Part shown: positions 34,588 through 46,289 of the stretch, in pieces
Layout of the letters: every line of letters begins with the position of its first letter
How positions within the stretch are numbered: position 1 is the first letter of the stretch
Assembly (NCBI GenBank): GCA_019321725.1
Contig: CM033121.1
Span: 14,322,001-14,386,000 of the forward strand
Origin: Paulownia fortunei
Taxonomy: Eukaryota > Streptophyta > Magnoliopsida > Lamiales > Paulowniaceae
DNA length: 64,000 nt
Direction of reading: 5' to 3'
Translations under genes and position numbers: made by a program
The notes under the pieces: model-generated
Databases searched by the model: none
The model's input: the letters and a program-made list of their open reading frames with translations, nothing else
What the model was told of the DNA's origin: nothing

Positions 34588-35868
34588 TGTTGGGTTCATG
34601 CGATCCCAAGAAATGTGTATATAGTGGAATTTAAAACTTTTTAGAAATAAAACAAACATTACATCACATGTAATTAAAAACGAATCCCAGAATACTTTTG
34701 TAATTACTCAATTGAGCATTTTTCAGATACTTATACCAAGAAGGTTTCAAAAATCATTACCTTGATTTGCACTCCGACAGATGAAGATGCAATAAATAAT
34801 TCAAATTGTTTTCTTTCCACGAACTCTTCATGAATCTTGAATCCATCTATGAATTGGTTTTGTGAATCTTGATTTCAAGCACCTTGTGTTGGAGACGGTT
34901 CACTTAAAGTCCCAAGTGTTACCCCTCTAAGCGTATCCACACGTTGGAAATTTCTACACCAATTGAATCCATGCTAGTGGATTCAAAAGGCTTATTCTAC
35001 TCTAGAATATATGGAGTTCAATTCTTAATTCAACTAGTGAATAGAATAATTGAACCGTGATCAATAGGTGGAACCTTTTGATGGAAGAAAAGAATCAAGA
35101 AGGAAGGAGAAGGGAGCCGATTTTTCTTTTTCTTGTGATAGCCAATTTTGGCTTCCATGAAGCTCTCAATTTCGGCCATAAGGCTTATAGGACTCCTCCA
35201 ATCTGAGTCCTACTAGGTTTTCTCATGCTTCTTTCCTTATTTAGTTCCGTATTTCCATCAAACTCTAAGACAAGTTTAATTCTTGTAATTAAACTTCCTA
35301 ATGGGCCTCCTATGAGTGCATTAGCTTGGGCTTGGACTTCAATTAAATTAATTAAGTCCAATTATTTGATTCCCATCAATTAAATAAGTCCAACTTAATT
35401 GATTGATCCAATCAATCAATTAATTAGTTTTACTTAGGCTTTCTAATCATATTAGAATGTATTAAATAATTCCATTATTTAATATGCTCAATTTAATTAA
35501 TTGATCATATCAATTAATTAACTTGATCATATACAGGGCTCCTAATCATATTAGGTCTAATTAAATAACCATATTATTTAATTGGATAAATTAATTCAAC
35601 TCTTTAATTAGCTCCACGTGGGTTCCCTAATCTTATTAGGTCTAATTAAATAATTAAATTATTTAATTTGATAAATTAATTAAACTCTTTAAATCAATTG
35701 TGAGCCCTAAATTAATTAATCTCCATTAATTAATTTGATCCAACCATTGGATATGTTCTAGTTAGAAGTGTACTATTTCCAACTTAGTGTGTGACCCTTA
35801 GGTTCACTCTAACCTAGCTGTGGGCTCATAACTCTTATAACTTAGTTGAACAATTAATTATTTCGATT
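34588..35868 (-). mobile_element. Copia-type LTR, copy 4, inverted and truncated
   Basis: On the - strand it ends tgggatcgcatgaacccaaca at 34588, very like the end of the solo copy at 53716 (gggatcgcgcgaacccaata). It carries the same TTAATTAAT-rich middle and ends abruptly at about 35868, missing the outer third. Confidence 0.8.
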
Positions 35869-35872
35869 CAGT

Positions 35873-35991
35873 ATGTTTACTTCAAACCCCTCTTCCTGCT
35901 CCTCCTCCGCTTCGCCGTCAATTGGGAGCGCCGCCGCCGCCGCCCTACCGACCCATCTCAATAAACCCATTTCTTCCAACAAAAGAACCAA
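35873..35991 (+). pseudogene. GC-rich exon-like fragment of an unknown host gene
   Basis: From ATG 35873 one frame reads MFTSNPSSCSSSASPSIGSA, an alanine run (GCC repeats at 35931-35943), then LPTHLNKPISSNKRTK, ending at ccaag followed by gtggtt, a possible splice donor, and a stop soon after (36000). The serine/alanine-rich start is like that of organelle-targeted plant proteins. Its composition differs sharply from the AT-rich LTRs on either side. No downstream exon was recognised. It may be coincidence. Confidence 0.35.
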
Positions 35992-36005
35992 GGTGGTTAA
36001 TTAGT

Positions 36006-36023
36006 CTCTCTCTCTCTCTCTCT
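36006..36023. repeat. CT microsatellite
   Basis: A run of nine TC/CT dinucleotides directly after the exon-like fragment. CT-rich tracts are common in leaders and first introns of plant genes. Confidence 0.8.
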
Positions 36024-36497
36024 AATAATTCTCTATCAAATATTCATTTCTTTTTTTTTCGTTCTATAGCACATAATCTTTTACTATGCTGAGAATTAGG
36101 TGAATAGAGAAAGATCCCATAAAGTTTTGATCTTTGGGTCGTTTTGATACTATTACACCTGAGTTAGGTGAACTCTTATGAGTAGCATACTCTGGATTTA
36201 ATTAAGTTTATTTAAAGTTCAATGTTTGGTTTGAAATGAAGGGATGATGATACAAATGTTTATATACTTAAATAAGAGAGTGATGGTGAGATTCAATTTC
36301 TTGAAATTCAAAAGCATATGGAAGTGAACATGGTCTTATTTTTCCTCTCTTTGAATTTCATTGAAATTGATGATTCGGGCTTCATAATTTTTCTTCATTG
36401 ATCTTTGGACCAAATCGTGGACATTTATTTCAAGTCATTTTGGTAGTTGTTTGGGTGATCTCTTTGGCTATTGTTGACTAATATTGTTTTTCAATAT
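36024..36497. other. Unmatched sequence, possible intron of the exon-like fragment
   Basis: AT-rich, T-rich in places, with no match that I can see to any repeat in this window. Ends where gypsy LTR sequence resumes (ttttcaatcatac). Confidence 0.4.
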
Positions 36498-37370
36498 ATT
36501 TTCAATCATACAAAAACATACTAAAACATGTAACCATTCAAGATACTACAAATTCATCATAAGAAACATTGAAAAAGAATATACCTTGATTAAGTTGGAA
36601 TTAAGCTTCCAAATCAACAGTTTTCAAGCTTAAAAGGGTGGAAACTTGTTTCTAGTTTATGTTCTATGGATTCCTATGGATTGAATTCAATTTTTGTGAG
36701 TATGAGAGTGTAGAAATTTGGGATAAACTTTGGAGAAGAATGTCTCATCGTTTTTGAGAAGCTTCCACGAGAAAATAGGCTAAAAATGACTTCTTTGACA
36801 TTTCAAAGAGAAGTAAGTGGAGGGTGATGATTGGTTGCATTATGCTTGGTGTCTTCTCATGCCAAAAGCCACATTTGTGGGCTAGAGAGATGACAAAAAT
36901 TGATGATTTGGTATTATAATCAAGTGCAATATGGTTTAAAATGATTTTATGCAACCTAGTCAACCAACCAATCAAATTGCACCATTTTGCATACTTTTAG
37001 TTCTTAGTCAAATGTAACATATTTCAAGCAAATATTTAGGCAAATAATCACTTTAGAATGTAACAAGTATGGAGCAATACAAATAATTCATTTCATGGCC
37101 ATTCAACACATCAATCTTCTTTACCCGAGATACCGAACTTTTCACTGCAAAAAGATACTTAAGGAATATGTTAAATCAAGAAACAAAAGTTTGATCTCAT
37201 ATTTCGTGTACTAATGCATGTTAAAGCATAACTGGAGCATGTAGTAACAATTATTCATGTTCGTGCAATCATGCTATTTATATGCCATAATCCGATAATG
37301 CGTATTAATTAGATGAATATTCATGCAAGATGCTTATTATTGGCTATGTAGGAGAGAATTGAATATTACA
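36498..37370 (-). repeat. 3' LTR of element B, outer part only
   Basis: Matches about 28226-28927 of the element A LTR, plus a stretch around 37020-37145 (taaccgagataccgagctt type) that A lacks but the solo copies have. The - strand start TGTAATATT is at 37370. Confidence 0.8.
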
Positions 37371-37439
37371 ATCCTTCATTCCTTATAAATTTCGTCCTCG
37401 AATTTAACGTACCAAAATAATTATGGATACTTGCTCTGC

Positions 37440-38990
37440 ATTTCCTTTTCTCTTTTTCATGTGGCCTCTTCTATAGAATGATTCCTCCATAATACTTTAA
37501 CAAGTCGAATCTTTTTTGTTCTCAGTTCTTTTTCCTTCTGATTCAGAATTTGCACTAGTTTTTCTTCATAGACTAAATCAGGAGTCAATTCCAATGGTTC
37601 ATGACTCAACACATGAGAGGGATTTGAAATGTACTTCCTCAACATAGAGACATGGAAAACATTGTGAACACTAGATAATAACGGAGGTAAGGCCACTCTA
37701 TAAGCTTTATCATCAACTCTTTCAACAATTTCAAATGGGCCGACATACCTTGGGCTGAGTTTTCCTTTCTTTCCAAATCTCATGACAACTTTCATGGGAG
37801 CTACTTTTAAGAACACATGATCCCCAACGGCAAACTCTAGATCTTTTTTTCGTTTATCTGCATAACTTTCTTTTCTACTCTGTGCGATCTTCATTCTCTC
37901 TCGTATCTTCTCCACTACCTTAGCGGTATGTTAAACTATTTCTGGACCAAGTAGGCTTCGTTCTCCAACTTCATCCTAATAAACTGGAGATCTATGTTTC
38001 CTTCCATACAATGCTTCATAAGTGCCATTCCAATTGTTGATTGATAGCTATTATTATAAGTAAACTCCACTAATGGAAGTTTTGCATCCCTACTCCCTTG
38101 AAAATCTAACACACAAGCTCTTAACATATCCTCTAATATCTGAATAACCCTCTCTGATTGCCCATTACTTTGTGGATGAAATGTTGTACTGAATGCAAAT
38201 TCGTTCCCATGGCATTGTGTAAGCTCTTCCAAAATGTAGATGTAAACTTAGGATCTCTGTCGGACACTATTGAAACTGGCACCCCATTTAACCTGACTAT
38301 CTGTTTAATATATTGTTGAGCATACTAGTCCATATTGTATGTGGATTTCACTGGAAGAAAATGGCCTGATTTAGTTAATCTATCAATAATCACCCATATA
38401 GAATTATACCCCTTTTGTGTTCTAGGTAATCCAAGCACAAAATCCATTGTAATGTGCTCCCATTTCCTCTCTGGAATCAACAAAGGTTTCAACAACCCTG
38501 ATGGTCTTTGATGTTCAATTTTAACTTGTTGACAAGTTAGACATTCAGCCACAAATTTTGCTATATCTCTCTTTATTTTTGGCCACCAATAATGTTGTTG
38601 TAAGTCTTTATACATTTCTGTGCTACCTGGGTGTACCGAGTACGGAGTAGTATGAGCTTCTTCTAAAATGTCTTCTTTCATGGTCTTGTCAAATGGCACG
38701 CACAATCTCTCTTTATATCGAATAATTCCATCTTTAGTAACAGAGAAGTCTGGCATCTTTCCAGCATCAATCTTTCTTTTCAATCTACTCAAATGCATAT
38801 CCACCTTTTGACCATTTTTAATTCTATCTTGAAGTACGGGTTTCATCACTAAGGCTAACAATGAACATTTTTTTCGTTTAGGTACAATTTCAAGCTCTAA
38901 CCTCTGCAAATCTAGTACTATTGACTTTTGTATAACAAAATGAGAAGATGTAGATTTTTTGCTCAATGCATCTGCAACCACATTCGCTTT
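37440..38990 (-). pseudogene. Integrase with chromodomain-like tail, element B
   Basis: The 38325-39029 frame (234 codons) runs from the end of RNase H through the zinc domain (HTTPYSVHPG, then CLTCQQVK) to MDFVLGLPRTQKGYNSIWVI. After a stop at 38325 come VSDRDPKF (about 38240-38290), then [13 protein letters not shown] in the 37936-38232 frame, so aspartate, aspartate and glutamate are all kept. The 37457-37915 frame holds FGKKGKLSPRYVGPFEIVER, SVHNVFHVSMLRKY and the chromodomain-like LVKVLWRNHSIEEATWE. Broken by only a few stops and frameshifts. Confidence 0.88.
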
Positions 38991-39440
38991 ACTAGAATGA
39001 TAGTTGATTATGCAATCATAATCCTTCACAAGTTCTAACCACCTCCGTTATCTCATATTCAATTCCTTTTGGGTAAAGAAGTACTTCAAACTCTTATGAT
39101 CTGTGTAAACCTCACACTTCTCACCATACAAATAATGTCTCCTGATTTTCAAAGCAGAAAGCACAACAGCAAGTTCCAAATTATGGGTTGGATAATTCTT
39201 TTCATACTCCTTCAATTGCCTTGAAGCATAGGCAACAACCTTCCCATTTTGCATCAAAATAGCACCCAAACCATTTTTTAAGCATCGCTATACACCACAA
39301 ATCCACCAGTTCCTGTTGGAATGGCAAGAACAGGAGCTGTAGTCAATTTAAGTTTCAATTCCTGAAAACATCTTTTACAAGCATCGGTGCACAAGAACTT
39401 CACATTCTTTCTTATCAAAATTGTCAATGGAGTTGCTATC
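38991..39440 (-). pseudogene. RNase H, element B
   Basis: The 39048-39269 frame reads [41 protein letters not shown] and [19 protein letters not shown]. The tail YDCIINYHSSKANVVADALS runs into the integrase frame. A frame change near 39275 and stops break it. Confidence 0.85.
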
Positions 39441-40433
39441 TTTGAAAACCCCTGAACAAATTATCGATAGTACCTTGCTAATCCCAAGAAACTCCTTACT
39501 TCTGATACATTTTTTGTTGTTGGCTACTTAATGATAGCTTCTACCATGCCCGGATCAACAGAAATACCATCCTTCGATACTACATGACCTAGGAATACCA
39601 TTTGTTCAAGCTAAAACTCACACTTCTTGAATTTAGCATACAACTATTTTTCCTTAAGAACTTGTAGCGCAATCTTCAAATGTTCTTTATGCTGTTCTTT
39701 ATCACATGAATAAATTAGGGTGTCATCAATAAACACAATCACAAATTTATCAAGATATTGCTTGAACACCCTATTCATTAGATCCATAAAAGCTGCAGGG
39801 GCATTGATTAAACTGAAAGCATCACTAGAAATTCGTAATGTTCATACCTTGTTTGGAATGCAGTCTTTGGTATGTCTTCTTCCTTGATCTTCAATTGATG
39901 ATACCCAGAGCGCAAATCAATCTTAGAAAACACCGATGCTCCCTGCAATTGATCAAACAAATAATCTATTCTTGGAAGTGGATACTTATTCTTGACTGTT
40001 ACTTTATTCAACTCTCTATAATTATGCACAACCGCAATGTACCATCCTTCTTTTTCACGAACAACACAGGTGCTCCCCAAGGAGAGTAACTAGGGCGAAT
40101 AAAACCCTTATCAAGTAATTCTTGCAATTGAACTTTTAACTCTTTCAGTTCTGTTGGTGTCATTCGGTAAGGTGCTTTAGAAATAAGGGTAGTTCCTGGC
40201 ATAACAACAATCACAAATTCGATCTCTCGATTCGGTGGTAGTCCCAGTAAATTATCTGGAAATACCTCAAGAAATTCTTGAACCACATCTATATTTTTTG
40301 GCTTCAATTGTGCTTTGACCGAGGTGTCTAAAATACTTGCCAAATATCCAACACAACCTTTATTCAACATCTTTTGAGCTTTCAAAGCAGTTATAATTGG
40401 TAAAGATAGTGAGAATGAGGTACCACTAAACAC
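39441..40433 (-). pseudogene. Reverse transcriptase, element B
   Basis: The 40008-40433 frame holds the protease-RT linker, [40 protein letters not shown] and [15 protein letters not shown]. The 39808-40080 frame holds [20 protein letters not shown] and [17 protein letters not shown]. The catalytic box FIDD is at 39722-39733, within [13 protein letters not shown] frameshift near 40020 and another near 39820 separate the pieces. Confidence 0.88.
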
Positions 40434-40468
40434 AAACTGTTCTTCTCCGGGTGGCTAAAAAATCATAA

Positions 40469-40741
40469 TCAATTGTTACAATCAATTGTTGCATGATATT
40501 TGGTAAGCCAATCCATACCCAGAATAACCTCAAAATTTGGCATCGGTAAAATAACGAGATCTGCATAGAGAGTCCTATCACTAATCTGAATAGAACAAGC
40601 CCTTAACATTTGGTTGGAATCCATTTCTTCTCCAAATGAAACAGTCACGCTGTACCTTACTTTTAATAAATCTGGTGTAATTTCCAATTTTCTCACAAAT
40701 GCACGTGATGCAAATAAATGCGTAGATCCAGAATCTATCAA
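40469..40741 (-). pseudogene. Aspartic protease, element B
   Basis: Ninety codons starting MIDSGSTHLFASRAFVRKLE; DSGSTH is the active-site loop. LVILPMPNFEVILGMDWLTK near the end is the second half-barrel of the domain. In the element it follows gag directly, with a frame break around 40740. Confidence 0.85.
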
Positions 40742-41789
40742 TGCAATTGCAAGTATTTAGAAATTAAAATAGTATCTGTGACTACGGAAGCATCTGCATC
40801 AGCTTGTTCTTGCGTCATTGCATATACTCTCCCCTGCATTATTGGACAATCCTTTGCTATATGTCCAGGCTTTTTACACTTAAAGCAACGATTAGTACCG
40901 CTATAGCATTCCCCAAAATGATTCTTCCCACACTTAGCACATTTAGGCCTTTCAACTGTAGTAGAAGTCTGCCCAACTCTAGGATGCTTTTCATTTCCTT
41001 GGTTTGATTTTTGCTTTCCTTTCTTCCACTGGTTCAGATTTCTTGGAGTGAATACTTGCTTCTTTTGTTGATGGAATTTCTCAATCTCTTTCTCATCTAA
41101 GTCAGCCATTAAAGTCTTGTCCACCAGTTCCCTAAACTCTATTGCTGAAGACATTCTCACATCTCACCAAATTTCTAGATTAAGGCCCCTCAGAAAATGA
41201 TCTATCTTCTCATTGTTTTCTCTGGTGATATATGACACATACTTGCAACCCTCTTCAAATTTTCTCACATAATCACATACAGACATCCCTCCTTGTTTTA
41301 ACTCCAAGAATTCTTTTACCTTGAGTGACCTAGCATATCTCGTGAAATACTTATCATAAAAGATTGTTTTAAACCTCTCCCAAGTTAGCTCTTCCATATT
41401 CACTGCAAGCTTAGCTCCTTCCCACCAAGTTCTAGCATCCTTCTTCAACAAGAAAATTGCACAGAGAACCTTCTCAGCATCATCAATTTGCATGTAGTCA
41501 AAGATAGTGTCCAAAGATGGCATTCCTCTGTAACCATGGGATCAGACCCACTATTAAAATCAACCGGTTCCATCTTCCTAAATTTCTCATACACAGCTTG
41601 TGAAGGATCCTATCGAGCTTATGGTGGAGGAAGTCGCTGATTCTGTTCTTGGGTTCTTTGTTGCATATCTAGCAATTATTGTATCTGTTCACCATGTAAT
41701 CTAGTTTGTTGTTGAATGAGACCAGTCAAATTGTTCACCACACCATGATTACCCTCATGATCATCCATTGTCTTTATTTTTTATGCCAT
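40738..41789 (-). pseudogene. Gag with two zinc knuckles, element B
   Basis: A start at 41789 (MA, then a stop) leads to a glutamine-rich N-terminus around 41600-41700. The capsid part is the 41164-41523 frame: [40 protein letters not shown]. The 40738-41160 frame holds CAKCGKNHFGEC and the canonical knuckle CFKCKKPGHIAKDC at about 40850-40950, then AMTQEQADADA. Stops at about 41160 and 41600-41790 break it. Intact length would be about 350 residues, usual for this lineage. Confidence 0.85.
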
Positions 41790-41968
41790 GACCTGATATG
41801 CATTGCCCAATCTCATTCCATTCATTAGCCAATGATAAATGCATAATCACGATAATAACATGAAATGAAATATAATCAAATAAACATAAAGGCAAATAAA
41901 TAAATAGTTGATCGAGTTTCCCAGCCAGAATATGTTTGCCTTCTTCTATCTACAGGAACGACTAAACC

Positions 41969-41983
41969 TCCTATCTGATACCA
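41969..41983 (-). other. Primer binding site, element B
   Basis: tggtatcagatagga on the - strand, matching the initiator-tRNA-Met-type site in its first ten bases, six bases after the LTR end. Confidence 0.8.
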
Positions 41984-41989
41984 TAAACT

Positions 41990-42762
41990 GTAACACAACT
42001 TAACCTAACTATATAACCTAAATAAGGTAATACAGTTAAATCAAGAAATGTTAACTTTTCATCAATAATAGAGCTATGGTTTTGATAAAAGTTCCTCTTT
42101 TGGCTCTAAGAGAAAGAACTTGAATTCATTAGTTATTTTATTTCATTTTAAACACACCATATACATAAATCAAAATTGAGTACATCTATTTACAAAACTA
42201 TAACAGAGCGGTAAGTGGAGGGCTATGATTGGTTGCATCATGCTAGGTGTCTTCTCATGCCAAAAGTTACGTTTGTGGGTTAGGGAGATGACAAAAATTG
42301 ATGATTTGGTGTTATAATCATATGCAATGTGGTTTAGAATGATTTTATGCAACCTAGTCAACCAACCAATCAAGTTGCACCATTTTGCATAGTTTTAGTT
42401 CTTAGTCAAATGTAACATATTTCAAACAAATATTTAGGTAAATAATCACTTTAGAATGTAACAAGTATAGATTAATACCAATAATTCATTTCATGGCCAT
42501 TCAACACATCAATCTTCTTTACCCGAGATACCGAGCTTTTCACTGGGCACTTAAGGAATATGTTAAATTAAAAAATAAAATTTTGATCTCATATTTCATG
42601 TACTAATGCATGTTAAAGCATAACTGGAGCATATAGTAATAATTATTCATGTTCGTGCAATCATGCTATCTGTATGCCATAATTCGATAATGCGTATTGG
42701 TTAGATGAATATTCATGCAAGATGCTTATTATTGGCTATGTAGGAGAGAATTGACCATTACA
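41990..42762 (-). repeat. 5' LTR of element B with a 1.4-kb internal deletion
   Basis: Both LTR ends are present (- strand TGTAATGG at 42762, GTTGTGTTACA at 41990), but the sequence jumps at about 42208 (acagagcgg to taagtggaggg). Compared with the element A LTR, about 1.4 kb is missing. Confidence 0.85.
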
Positions 42763-42892
42763 TTAATAATTAAGAATGTAGTATAAAATAAAATAAATTA
42801 TACGATGTCAATATAAATGCAAATAGCATGCAATTAACATGTAATAGATGAATCCTATTTGGCAGATGAGTAGTGAGAGGCTCGGGTATCAA
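42763..42892 (-). repeat. 3' LTR of element C, outer end only
   Basis: The stretch matches 48748-48882: ttaagaatgt, aattatacgatgtcaatata, aatgcaaatagca and gagaggctcgggtatca. The rest of this LTR is gone where element B abuts. Confidence 0.75.
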
Positions 42893-42912
42893 ATCCTCCT
42901 CTCCTTATGAAA
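42893..42912 (-). other. Polypurine tract, element C
   Basis: On the - strand cataaggagaggaggatt directly precedes the LTR start TGATACCCG. Confidence 0.65.
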
Positions 42913-42959
42913 ATTTCATCCCCAAAATTTCACTTATCGAAAAAGTTCAGGATACTTAG

Positions 42960-44470
42960 TTCTCATTTCATCCTCCCTTTCCCAAGTGGCCTCTTCTACC
43001 AATTGGTTTCTCCATAACACTTTAAGCAATGGAATCTATTTATTTCTTAGTTTTCACCTCCCGTAACAAAACCTATTTTACTTTTCTACATAGCTCAAAT
43101 TTGCCTTTAATTCTACTAGTTCATTCTTCAGAATGTGAGAGGGATTAGAAATATATTTCCTCAGCATAGACACATGAAATATATTGTGTATTTGGGACAT
43201 AGATGCCGACAGATCCAGTTTGTAAGCAACATCACCAATTCTTTCAATCACAAAGAATGGGCTAATGAATATGGGACTCAATTGCCCTTTCTTCCCAAAT
43301 CGCATGATGCCCTTCTTTGGTGCTACTTTCAAAAACACCTGATCTCCTACCGCAAACTCCAACACCCTTCTTCGTTAATCTTCATAACTTTTCTGATGAT
43401 TTTGTGTAGTTTGCATTCTTTGTCAAATATGTGACATGATTTCTGTTACCTCTCGAATTATATCTAGGCCTAAAAGTTTCTTCTCACCAACTTCATCCCA
43501 GTGTATTGGAGACCTACATATTTTGTCGTACAATACTTCATAAGGAGCCATTCCAATTTTAGTCTAATAGCTGTTGTTGTACGTAAACTCCACCAAAGGT
43601 AGGAATTTACTCTATTGACCTTGGAAGTCTAAACATAGGCTCTGAGCATATCCTCCAACGTCAGTATTGTTCATTCAGATTACCCATCCATCTGAGGATG
43701 GTATGCTGTACTGAATGATAACTATGTTCCCAAGGCTTTGTATAAACTCCTCCAAAAAGCAGACAAAAATCTTGAATCTCTATCACAAACTATAGATAAT
43801 GGCACACAATGAAGACTGATAATCTCCTAAACATATAATTGGGCATAGCGATCCATGGAATATGTAGAATATATGGGAAAAAAATGAGCAGACTTGGTCA
43901 ATCTGTCAATGATAACCCAAATAGCATCATGACCCTTAGTAGTCTTTAGCAAACTAGTTACAAAATCTATGGTGATCCTTTTCCATTTCCATTCTGGAAT
44001 GAGCAGAGGTTGCAAAGTCCCTGCGGGTCTTTGATGTTCGACCTATATTTGTTGACATGTTAGACATTGCTCCACTTGTTGGGCAATGTCCTTTTTCATA
44101 CCCGGCCACCAATAATGCATTTTCAAGTCTCTATACATCTTGGTAGCCCTTGGATGCACTGAATAAGGCATTGAATATACCTCTTTTAAAATGTCTTTCC
44201 AAATGTTATCAATATTTGGCACATAAAATTGCTCTTTAAATTATAAAATATCATTCTGAGTCATCTCAAATTTAGGAGACTTTCCTGCAGCAACATCATT
44301 TCTTATCTTGACGAGATATTCATCATCTTGATGCCCCTATTTGATGTTATCAATAAGTGTAGGCTGAAGCATCAAGGCTGCTAACTTTACCTCTATTACT
44401 CCTATCTGTAAAATCTCTATATTCATTTTCTACAACTCATTTATTTTCAATTTCTAAATTGAAGCCATAG
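42960..44470 (-). pseudogene. Integrase with chromodomain-like tail, element C
   Basis: The 43827-44015 frame shows the core start ITIDFVTSLLKTTKGHDAIW and IDRLTKSAHFFP. The 43078-43365 frame shows FLKVAPKKGIMRFGKKGQLS and QIHNIFHVSMLRKYISNPSH. A chromodomain-like end, EEATWEREDEMRTKYPE, is at about 42960-43010. The zinc domain is at about 44040-44110. Many stops and frameshifts. Confidence 0.82.
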
Positions 44471-45870
44471 TTATCATACTTTGTGTGGATTTTTAGCTCA
44501 ATACATCAGGTACAATGTTGGCTTTATTGGGGTGGTAATTGATCACACAATCATAATCTTTGACCAGTTCCAACCATCTCCACTGCCGCATATTCAACTC
44601 TTTCTACGTGAAAAAGCATTTAAGGCTCTTGTGATCCATATAGATCTCACACCGTTCACCATATGGATAGTACCTCCATATTTTAGATGCAAATACTATA
44701 GCAGCAAGTTTCAAGTTGTGTGTGGGGTAATTTTATTCGTACTCTTTAAGTTGCCTGGATACATACGTAATTACTTTACCATTTTGTATCAGTACACATC
44801 CCAATCCATTCTTTGACGTATCACTATAAATTACAAATCCTCCAGTACCTGATGGAATTAAGAGAATAGGTGCTGAAGTCAACCTCTTCTTCAACTCCTG
44901 GAAACTTCGCTCACACCGTATCCATTTATCTAAATGTCGCCCATTTTCTAGTTAGTTGTATCAATAGCATAGTAATCTTGGAGAATCCCTCCACGAATCT
45001 TCGGTAATATCCAGCTAAACCTATAAAACTATGCACCTCCAAAGGATTAGTAGGTTGTGTCCAGTTGTTGATAGCTTCAACTTTACTTGGATCTATTGAT
45101 ATTCCCGCTCCTGATATAATATGTCCCAAAAATACCACACGACCAACCAAAACTCGTATTTCTTGATTTTGGTGGATAACTATTTCACTTTCAGGACCTT
45201 CAGTACTTGTCTCAAATGTGTGGCATGCTCTTCTTTAGTTTTGGAGTAAACTAGAATGTTATCGTTGAACACGATAATGAATTTATCCAAAAACTCCTTA
45301 AATAATCGATTCATCAGATCCATGAATACTGCTGGAGTGTTAGTCAATCTGAACGGCATTACCAAAAATTCGTAGTGCCCATATCAGGTACTAAATGCCG
45401 TCTTGGGGATATCCTCTTTCTTTATTTTTAGTTGATGGTACCTAGAGCGTAAGTTAATCTTTGGAAAATATTACTACACCCTAAAGATGGTAAAATAAAT
45501 CATCGATTCTAGGTAACGAATACGTATTCTTAATCATGACCCTATTCAACTCTCGATAATTGATGCATAGTCTCATGGTACTATCCTTCAAATAGAACCG
45601 ACGCTCCCCATGGTGAAAAGCACGGTCTGATGAATCGTTTGTCCAACAACTCCTGCAATTATACTTTTAATTCTTTCAACACCAAGGGAGCCATTCTGTA
45701 GGGAGTTTTAGAAATTGGAGATGTTCCTGGTTGTATGTCGATAACAAACTCTATTTCACGATCTTGTGGCAATCCCGGAAGATCATCTGGGAATACTTCA
45801 ATATATTCCCGCACTACTAGTATTTGACTAAGAGTTGGTGGGTGTTGTTCCTCAATGCTCATGACACTCA
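44471..45870 (-). pseudogene. Reverse transcriptase and RNase H, element C
   Basis: The 45659-45940 frame ends with REIEFVIDIQPGTSPISKTP. The 45180-45365 frame has [20 protein letters not shown] and the catalytic region [12 protein letters not shown], in which the second aspartate of the xxDD box is asparagine. The 44926-45150 frame has [20 protein letters not shown] and [16 protein letters not shown]. RNase H lies at about 44480-44900 in broken frames. Confidence 0.82.
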
Positions 45871-45881
45871 TCAAGTACCCT

Positions 45882-46289
45882 TCACAACCAACATCGAGTA
45901 ATCGTTGCACCTTTACTGTCGTGAAACATGAAAGTGGCACATATCACCCTAACCTCTTCTGGCACCCTACCGTAATGGAACATGTTTTCCAGGGTCCTCA
46001 ACCAGTCTTCTGCAGTGGTAGGATCAATAGCATCCTCAAATGTTGGGGGATCCAGCCTCCGAAATTGTTCTCCCACCATATATATATGCTCTGCCCGTTG
46101 TTGGTTTACCTCCACCCGCGGTTGCTCACTGTCATCCCTCTACCAAATTAGTTGTTGAATCTATTCAGACTGTCATTCAATCAACTTTGTTAACTGGTTA
46201 ATCATCGGGTTTTGATCATTACCCAGGGTGGGTGCTTCATCTCTCTGCGCTCTGGCACCACCACTGCACTAACCACGAGTTCTCACCAT
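45882..46289 (-). pseudogene. Gag N-terminal half, element C, fused to the RT linker by deletion
   Basis: A start at 46289 (MVRTRG, then a stop) leads to AEHIYMVGEQFRRLDPPTFE and PTTAEDWLRTLENMFHYGRV. At about 45920 the capsid stops after ICATFMFHDS and, one frame over, the post-protease linker LSCFTTVKVQRLLDVGCEGY begins. The capsid C-terminus, zinc knuckle and protease are absent. Confidence 0.82.

Larger units (their letters stand above)
37371..41989 (-). mobile_element. Internal region of gypsy element B, chromodomain Tekay/Del-like, best preserved
   Basis: Polypurine tract, pol and gag in the standard order on the - strand, then an initiator-tRNA-Met-type primer site. Length about 4.6 kb, normal for the lineage. 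Interrupted by fewer stops than A or C, and its recognisable catalytic residues are intact. Confidence 0.9.

Noticed and set aside
44481..44816. 111-codon + strand ORF and neighbours at 40718, 40804 and 45855
   Set aside because: Antisense shadows of pol and gag of elements B and C, whose - strand motifs are clear.
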